DNA of 19,979 nucleotides from DASQDN01 sp035630195 (GTDB taxonomy: Bacteria; Acidobacteriota; Terriglobia; Bryobacterales; Bryobacteraceae): contig DASQLD010000413.1 of assembly GCA_035630195.1 (NCBI GenBank), positions 1 to 19,979 of the forward strand, in the 5' to 3' direction. Both the position numbers and the translations under genes were made by a program. Positions 14,859 to 19,979 of the stretch are shown in pieces. Within the stretch, counting starts at the first letter, position 1; the number at the start of each line of letters is the position of its first letter. The notes beneath the pieces were generated by a model. The model worked only from the letters and a program-made list of their open reading frames with translations. It was not told the DNA's origin and did no database searches.

Positions 14859-15936
14859 TGATCCCTTGCGCTCGCAATGGCAGCGCTATGTTGAATGTCA
14901 TTCCGCGGTCCGGGTTGCGCCGAGCCGACAGCGTGCCTCCGAACTGGCGGACGATCTCATGTGCCACCGGCAGACCTAGGCCCGTACCATTCTCCTTCGT
15001 CGTGAAGAATGGATCGAACAGGCGATCGACGTTTTCCGGACTGACTCCGACTCCCTGATCCCTAACTTCGATTTCGATCTCGCCCTCGAGGCCGTGGTGA
15101 GCAGCGAGGATCACCTCAGCATCATCTGCGCTCGCTTGAATGGCGTTGATCGTGAGGTTCAGTAATACCTGCTGCAATTGCTCGGAATCGCATTCGGGGT
15201 GTGGAAGCGATGGCTCAACCATCTTGCGAAGTTCCACGCTTTCGCGGCCGAGGCCGTGCGTTGCGAGCGTGATGACGGTATCGAATACCGAGCCTACATC
15301 GACGGGCTGCAGACGCGGTGGACGAGGCTTGGCAAAATCCAGAAAATTCGTCAGCAGCCGGTTCAACCGCTGTGACTCTTTTTCGATAATATCCATACAC
15401 TCAACTTGCTTGGCTCCGCTTGGGACATTCCGCCGGAGGATTCTAACGGCCCCCGCGATGCTGGCCAGCGGGTTGCGAATTTCATGCGCAAGACCTGCGG
15501 AAAGCTGGCCTAGAGAGAAGAGTCGTTCGGCTCTCTTCATCGCTTCGAAGCTGTTTCTTAATTCCGTGTGGGCAGAGGTGAGTTGATGAACTGCAGTCTT
15601 CCAGGCAAGGCTGCGACTCCGTTCCCGGCTGGCAAGCCAGCCGCCCACAAGTCCTGCGACGGGGTAGATGAGCGCTTCGACGTACGAAGTCCAGTTCTCG
15701 GTCCTCGATAGCCGCACATGCGCTTGCAGGCATATCAAAGCTCCACCTATACCCGCTAGAAGACCACCTCGCCTATCGAACCAGAAGGCAGCCAAAAACA
15801 CGGGCGTTAACAGAAGCAGGCCGCAGAGATGTATCCATTCCGCCGCATCCCCTACGCCTACGCCAACGCTGCAAAGGACCGTAATCGCAGCGAAGGCGAC
15901 GGCGACCACCAGGAATCGTGTCGTGGCTTGTGGCAT
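14827..15936 (-). CDS. membrane-bound sensor histidine kinase (NtrB-like, HisKA/HATPase)
   Basis: 369 residues. Four membrane helices (about 7-28, 35-52, 58-75 and 87-103) with very short loops and no periplasmic sensor domain suggest sensing within the membrane. A linker helix leads to HisKA, where His151 in GLAHEIRNPLASI is the phosphorylation site. The HATPase domain has the N box LTINAIQAS (Asn264), G1 DQGVGV (293-298), the F box DPFFTT and G2 GTGLGL (317-322). It is the first gene of a two-gene operon with the NtrC-type regulator. The ATG is preceded directly by GGAG, a spacing too tight for a normal Shine-Dalgarno. It is divergent from the stress protein gene, with a shared 130-base control region. 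Confidence 0.94.
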   Translation of the reverse strand: MPQATTRFLVVAVAFAAITVLCSVGVGVGDAAEWIHLCGLLLLTPVFLAAFWFDRRGGLLAGIGGALICLQAHVRLSRTENWTSYVEALIYPVAGLVGGWLASRERSRSLAWKTAVHQLTSAHTELRNSFEAMKRAERLFSLGQLSAGLAHEIRNPLASIAGAVRILRRNVPSGAKQVECMDIIEKESQRLNRLLTNFLDFAKPRPPRLQPVDVGSVFDTVITLATHGLGRESVELRKMVEPSLPHPECDSEQLQQVLLNLTINAIQASADDAEVILAAHHGLEGEIEIEVRDQGVGVSPENVDRLFDPFFTTKENGTGLGLPVAHEIVRQFGGTLSARRNPDRGMTFNIALPLRAQGINETEADTSGR

Positions 15937-15949
15937 CTCCTACACAGTC

Positions 15950-15964
15950 TGCCCGAAAACAGGC
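15950..15964 (+). promoter_or_regulatory. candidate upstream activator site (stress protein side)
   Basis: TGCCCGAAAACAGGC, related to the site at 12921-12935 in the same orientation relative to the downstream gene. Its centre is 92 bases upstream of the -12 C of the candidate sigma-54 promoter at 16035. It also lies just upstream of the kinase start, where it could give autoregulation. Confidence 0.35.
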
Positions 15965-16034
15965 GCCCATGTCCGTAAGCGTCCAGATTCTCGTCAGCAT
16001 AGCGCTTAAGCTCCCCCCTTTGTGACGAATTCTT

Positions 16035-16050
16035 TGGCCATCGCATTGCC
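16035..16050 (+). promoter_or_regulatory. candidate sigma-54 promoter for the stress protein gene
   Basis: TGGCCATCGCATTGCC: TGGC and TTGC with the exact 7-base spacing (GG-N10-GC). Transcription would begin near 16061, six bases before the ATG at 16067. It lies directly upstream of the gene divergent from the sigma-54 activator operon. Confidence 0.55.
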
Positions 16051-16066
16051 TTTAGAAAGTCAGAGC

Positions 16067-16936
16067 ATGTTTCGGAACATTCTTTATCCTTTCGACGGGA
16101 CGGCGAAATGTATGTTGGCCATTACACAAATTATGGAATTGGCGAAACGGCTGGGCGCTCAGATAAGGGTTTTGTATGTCAACGAGCGTGCTCCATACGA
16201 TAAGCTCCTCTTCGAGGAACTTTGGACACGGCTCACGGAAGGTCTTCGAGATTGTTACGGCGTTCCCGTTCCCGTCTTTGCGCTTGTGGAGGGGAACGCT
16301 AGCGAAGAAATCCTTCGTTACGCCAAGAGTAACGGCGTAGATCTGATCGCGATGCCTGCGACGGATTGGAACCCATTCCGCAGACTCTTTCACCGGTCCA
16401 CTACCAGCTTTGTCGTTCGTAACGAGACTTGCCCTGTGTGGATAGTCGCTGAAGGCGACAGCGAACTCATGCGAACACCAAGAATAGTCTGCGCGGTGGG
16501 AGAGGGCCGAGGATCTCGAACAATCGTACAGAACGCTGAATCCCTCGCGCGGCGCCTGCAAGCGCAATTGACCCTCGCTTATGCCGTTCCGGAATTGAAT
16601 GAAGGCGTTCTCGCTCGAATGAGCCAGCATCCTCCGTTTCTATCGACGGTGATGGCGCGTCGATACCTCCATGGGTTGGCGCTATCGATAGATTCGCAGG
16701 CGGACTGCAGAGCTGAGGTCGGAACAGAATCCGAAGTTTATCTACGAGTCGCAAAAGAGACACGGTCTAATCTGCTGATACTCGATCGATCTCTTCATGC
16801 GGGCGTATCCAATCTTTCGCGGGTACTTCGGAAAATGCGATGCGGGACGCTTTTCACTGACTTTACTCGAAAACCGCTAGAGAACATTTCTTACACGGAC
16901 ATCGAAAGTCCAAAGCAACTTACGTTTTCGAGTTAA
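16067..16936 (+). CDS. tandem universal stress protein (UspA family)
   Basis: 289 residues from the ATG at 16067, where the first Usp strand begins (MFRNILYPFDGT); a GTG at 16022 lies upstream of the promoter candidate and adds no family sequence. There are two Usp domains, about 1-128 and 135-265. The first shows the usual strand-helix pattern ending FVVRNETCPVWIV; the second is more divergent. The Gly-rich ATP-binding motif (GxxGx9GS) is not intact in either: the first has MPATDWNPFRRLFHRSTT instead. It is therefore probably a non-ATP-binding, cytosolic regulator or stress protein. The upstream sigma-54 promoter candidate and the adjacent NtrC-type system suggest induction through that system. 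It ends 86 bases before the CHAT gene on the same strand. Confidence 0.82.
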   Translation: MFRNILYPFDGTAKCMLAITQIMELAKRLGAQIRVLYVNERAPYDKLLFEELWTRLTEGLRDCYGVPVPVFALVEGNASEEILRYAKSNGVDLIAMPATDWNPFRRLFHRSTTSFVVRNETCPVWIVAEGDSELMRTPRIVCAVGEGRGSRTIVQNAESLARRLQAQLTLAYAVPELNEGVLARMSQHPPFLSTVMARRYLHGLALSIDSQADCRAEVGTESEVYLRVAKETRSNLLILDRSLHAGVSNLSRVLRKMRCGTLFTDFTRKPLENISYTDIESPKQLTFSS

Positions 16937-16976
16937 GCGCTCGCAATCATCTTTCCGGGTTAAATGTCGACCCCTG

Positions 16977-16985
16977 TGGTATGCT
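16977..16985 (+). promoter_or_regulatory. extended -10 promoter for the CHAT-NACHT gene
   Basis: TGGTATGCT fits the extended -10 form (TGnTATAAT) with TATGCT at 16980-16985; no clear -35 is present. Transcription would begin near 16992, giving a leader of about 30 bases. The gene could therefore be expressed apart from the stress protein gene. Confidence 0.4.
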
Positions 16986-17022
16986 ACCTCAGCAATCGCG
17001 GGGAATAAACTGAAATCCTGGA

Positions 17023-19979
17023 ATGGTGAGCATAAACTCAACGCGAGATTCTCGTTTGCTTCTTATCCGCGTGCGATCGGCGCGAGAAGCTGCAGGCGCC
17101 GATCCAGCGGGCGCTATAACTCTTGAAGCCGAAGCGATTCTCGACTACGAGTCTATTTTTCCGCCGACGCCATTCACCATCGATCTGAGGCAACTGCAGG
17201 CATCGGTAGCCAGCGCCGATAACCAATATGGTCAATTACTTGGAAGTCAGCTCGGCGCCTCCGGGTCCGTCCGGAGCGCACTTGCATCGATCGGCCAGCC
17301 GGAGGTGCTTCGGGTGCAGATCATGCTCGAGGGAGCCGGCGCTCACGGGTCCATTCGATGGGAGCGAATTGCACTGCCGCAACGTGCGGGCGATCCCCTG
17401 GCTATCCGGCGCGATACTCCATTTTCTCGATTCGCCGCTGTTGAATTACCGCAGGAAATTGCGCCGGAAGATTCTCGATTTCATCTCTTAGTCGCAATCG
17501 CCGGCCCTCTGGCCGATGAAGCAAGCCGGTTTGAAGTTTCACCGATTGACGCAGGGAGCGAATGCGTCGCAATCGTCGACGCATGCAGCGATCTACTTCA
17601 AAACGGCCAGATGGAAATTACTCTGCTTCCAGGAAAGTCTGGATTGCCTGCCGGAATCCGGGAGAAATTAGCGGACGCGCGCGTCAAGATCGTCGACGGT
17701 TTCACCAGCGCCGAGCGCGTCGCATCTCAGCTCGACGAGGTTGACGGTCTACACATCATCGCGCACGGACGGCAGGGCAAACGCTTCAACTTAATTCTGG
17801 AAGATGAGAATTTGGGAATGCTTGCCTATCCCGACGAGCAACTGATCAAGCAATGGCGGCCGGATCAATTGCGCCTCATATTCTTGCAATCGTGCCAGAG
17901 CGCAGCCGCGCGTTCGGCGAACGATCCCAGACCGGGGCTAAACAGTTTCATGCAGCAATTGGTTCGTGGTGGCGCGCGAGCAGTTGTAGCGATGCAGGAC
18001 TTTATCCGTATGGAAGACGCGCGAGAGTTCAGCCGCGGCTTCTACACGTCTTTGATTCGCGAAGGTTTTGTGGATGAGGCGGCGAACAATGGACGTCGTC
18101 GCCTAGCTCAGTCCGTGGATGCGGCATGGTCCATTCCCGCCGTAACGACGCGCCTGAAAGGCGGAGCAATTTGGCGTGAGTCTCCGCTACGCGCTGCTCA
18201 AAAGAAGTTGCGCGATCGCGTTCACCTCGAACGCGCCATTCGTTCTTATCCACTCTTTCCGATTGACGTCGCCACAGTTTTATCGCGCGACCTGATGAAG
18301 CGGTCTACACTTCCTGGTCGCGATGAGATCGAAACTGTTTATCCGCCCGGCGAAGGCGTGCGAGTCGATGCGTTCCGAACATTAAAAGAATCTGTTGCTC
18401 AACCGCAAACCGGTCAAACGATTTGTATCGTAGGCGCGCATGGACGCGCAAAGACTACTTTGCTGGAGTCCCTCTATCTATCCGAAGTCGAGCGTCACTG
18501 GCGCGGCGAACAGCCTGCCATTCCCGTGATGCTGCGTCTTGCAGATTGTACACACGGAGGCTTCAATGCGGAACGAACATTTGCAAGCGGCATCGCGAAG
18601 TTCTTTGAATCCCGCTGCGGCGCGGTCCTCGATCCGATGTATCTTCTGAATTGTTTCGATCAGCAGCCATTCCTATTTCTATTGAGCGGTGACGAGGATG
18701 TCAGTGATGCGATGCAACAGAAGGCGCTCGATGCGCTGGCTTCGTTTCGTCAAGGTCGCCGCAAAAATGGCAGTGATACGCACAAATACGTGGTCACATT
18801 AGATCAATCGGCGATCAAGGTTGCCGATGTGCCCGAAGACTCTTTGTGCCTGATCATACAGCCAATGAGTGTCGAGCGGGTGACCACGTACCTGCGTGAG
18901 TTTCGCGCTACGCCCCAGGGTTCTGTTCCCGGGAAAGTTCTTCTTGAGCGGTTGGATGGCGTCTGGGATCTCGCTGAAGTCCCTTGGTTACTCAGCGAGA
19001 TGATCGATCAGGCCGACCGAGGTGTGTTGGGTAATACTCGCGCCGAAATCCTGAAGCGTGTCGCTGATGAACGAATCACTCAGGTCACCGGACCGGTCGG
19101 GCTGCGAACCCGCGTAGAGGACGTTCTCTGCAAACTTGCCTGGGACATGTACTCGGGACGCACGACGAATCTCGCCGGCACCGATGTATTCGAACTTCTC
19201 ATGCGGATGCGCGGCAATCGCGACTACTCGCTGGTTGACTTTCGATCGCAATTGATTCATCCGTGTCGTATTATGACTCCCGGCGACGAGGATGGATTAC
19301 GCTTCGCTTACCCAGGCTTCCGATCTTATTTCTGCGCGTTATATATCTACCGCAAGCCCGCCGCTGAACGTGAGCGAATACTCGAAGAAATCACAGCCAC
19401 GCTCGGTCGACGCGCCCGCGCGCAACTCTGGGAAGAAGTTCTATTAATCCTTGCGGGCCTGTGGGGTGAAACAAACACCCTATTGCGAATGATTTTGTCA
19501 GGCGTGGCGCTAAGCGACGGCGACCAAATCTATATTGCTGCGCGATGCTTGCAGGAAGCAAAGCAGGCATTTCCGAGCGGTTCCTTGGACGATCCGTTAG
19601 TTCGCTCGATCGTTGGCGCACTAATTTACCGCTCGCAGCCGCGGAGCCTGCGTTCGGTTTCCGCGCGCAGGAAGGCGATTCAGTTTCTCGGACCTCTCAA
19701 AGAACCGCGCGCTCTTCCACACTTAATCGCCCTGGCGCTGAAGAAGATGCGGCCGGACACGAAGGGAAAGTTGACGTACGATTTTTCGGGGGTCAGGCTA
19801 TCTGCCATTAAAGCCCTGTTACATACGCCCGACACGGTGCTTGAATATGTCCGAACGGAACGCGAGTGGAAGGACAACGTCGCATTACACGACACTCTTG
19901 ACGCGTGGCTCAAATTCGATCCGGAGAGACTATGCGCGCGCCTCAAGGACTCGGATGATATCGCGGTATCTTCGCTCGC
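17023..19979 (+). CDS. CHAT protease - NACHT (STAND NTPase) - HEAT-like repeat protein, 3' end beyond the window
   Basis: Open from the ATG at 17023 (in-frame TGA at 17011 upstream) to the window edge, at least 985 residues. The N-terminal CHAT caspase-like protease spans about 75-345, with a degenerate 'PWE' block (IRWERIALP), catalytic His248 in HIIAHGRQ, catalytic Cys291 in FLQSCQSA, and the closing FYTSLIREG. A linker leads to a NACHT-type NTPase: P-loop GAHGRAKTTLL from 471, Walker B-like FLFLLSGDED (550-559), the helical PWLLSEMI (654-661) and the winged-helix motif LRFAYPGFRSYFCALYIY (759-776), which matches the FxHxxFxEYFAA element of NACHT proteins. HEAT-like helices follow (SARRKAIQFLG from 880; VRLSAIKALL from 924). 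Inferred role: the repeats sense a trigger, the STAND module oligomerises and the protease is released, as in bacterial conflict and cell-death systems. Target and partners are not visible. Confidence 0.85.
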   Translation, partial: MVSINSTRDSRLLLIRVRSAREAAGADPAGAITLEAEAILDYESIFPPTPFTIDLRQLQASVASADNQYGQLLGSQLGASGSVRSALASIGQPEVLRVQIMLEGAGAHGSIRWERIALPQRAGDPLAIRRDTPFSRFAAVELPQEIAPEDSRFHLLVAIAGPLADEASRFEVSPIDAGSECVAIVDACSDLLQNGQMEITLLPGKSGLPAGIREKLADARVKIVDGFTSAERVASQLDEVDGLHIIAHGRQGKRFNLILEDENLGMLAYPDEQLIKQWRPDQLRLIFLQSCQSAAARSANDPRPGLNSFMQQLVRGGARAVVAMQDFIRMEDAREFSRGFYTSLIREGFVDEAANNGRRRLAQSVDAAWSIPAVTTRLKGGAIWRESPLRAAQKKLRDRVHLERAIRSYPLFPIDVATVLSRDLMKRSTLPGRDEIETVYPPGEGVRVDAFRTLKESVAQPQTGQTICIVGAHGRAKTTLLESLYLSEVERHWRGEQPAIPVMLRLADCTHGGFNAERTFASGIAKFFESRCGAVLDPMYLLNCFDQQPFLFLLSGDEDVSDAMQQKALDALASFRQGRRKNGSDTHKYVVTLDQSAIKVADVPEDSLCLIIQPMSVERVTTYLREFRATPQGSVPGKVLLERLDGVWDLAEVPWLLSEMIDQADRGVLGNTRAEILKRVADERITQVTGPVGLRTRVEDVLCKLAWDMYSGRTTNLAGTDVFELLMRMRGNRDYSLVDFRSQLIHPCRIMTPGDEDGLRFAYPGFRSYFCALYIYRKPAAERERILEEITATLGRRARAQLWEEVLLILAGLWGETNTLLRMILSGVALSDGDQIYIAARCLQEAKQAFPSGSLDDPLVRSIVGALIYRSQPRSLRSVSARRKAIQFLGPLKEPRALPHLIALALKKMRPDTKGKLTYDFSGVRLSAIKALLHTPDTVLEYVRTEREWKDNVALHDTLDAWLKFDPERLCARLKDSDDIAVSSL

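Noticed and set aside
16022..16066. GTG start at 16022 for the stress protein
   Set aside because: The 15 extra residues precede the first Usp strand and span the candidate sigma-54 promoter.
17038..19946. Short frames on both strands within the CHAT-NACHT region
   Set aside because: All are explained by the single continuous plus-strand frame from 17023, which alone carries recognisable motifs.
1..19979. CRISPR arrays, tRNA genes, transposases, attachment sites
   Set aside because: No regularly spaced repeats, cloverleaf-like sequence, transposase motifs or flanking direct repeats were found by reading both strands.

Overview
The window looks like a piece of a free-living bacterial chromosome of moderate GC. 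A secreted multihaem cytochrome beside a PQQ dehydrogenase, a CehA/McbA-type metallohydrolase, a sigma-54 two-component system and a large CHAT-STAND protein together suggest an Acidobacteriota member of the Bryobacterales/Solibacter kind. That assignment is inference; no rRNA or marker gene is present. Coding density is very high. The longest non-coding stretch is about 185 bases, so no stretch over 300 bases lacks a gene. I saw no tRNA, rRNA, CRISPR array or insertion sequence.

Layout. (1) 1-3409, minus strand: a duplicated STAS-like protein of unknown role, a PQQ beta-propeller dehydrogenase, and a five-haem cytochrome c whose GTG start overlaps the dehydrogenase stop. The last two form a likely periplasmic oxidation module. 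(2) 3511-5721, plus strand: a HAD hydrolase and an M4 (thermolysin-type) metallopeptidase with no visible signal peptide. (3) 5734-9507: a secreted CehA/McbA-like metallohydrolase (minus) and a small secreted protein (plus) are transcribed from back-to-back sigma-70-type promoters, followed by a PhzF-family protein. (4) 9504-12325, minus strand: a four-helix membrane protein, acetyl-CoA synthetase and a DinB-family protein in one tight operon. (5) 12414-16936: a NtrB/NtrC-type histidine kinase/response regulator operon flanked by rnk, a small membrane protein and a tandem universal stress protein. (6) 17023 to the window edge, plus strand: a very large open reading frame, unfinished here, that joins a caspase-like CHAT protease, a NACHT-type STAND NTPase and HEAT-like repeats.

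The two most interesting items are the following. First, the CHAT-NACHT-HEAT protein has the architecture of a self-contained sensor/executioner, of the kind found in bacterial conflict and anti-phage systems. Second, the sigma-54 two-component operon is flanked by three sequences with sigma-54 (-24/-12) promoter spacing. Each is correctly oriented and lies just upstream of rnk, the small membrane protein or the stress protein. A related 15-bp motif lies 92-96 bp upstream of two of these promoters in the same orientation. This suggests a compact local regulon of the adjacent activator, possibly a stress or stationary-phase switch.

Several genes (acs, the four-helix membrane protein, rnk) have -10-like or -12 elements only a few bases before the start codon and no Shine-Dalgarno sequence, which hints at leaderless transcripts. 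Several convergent gene pairs touch or overlap, leaving no room for an ordinary terminator.
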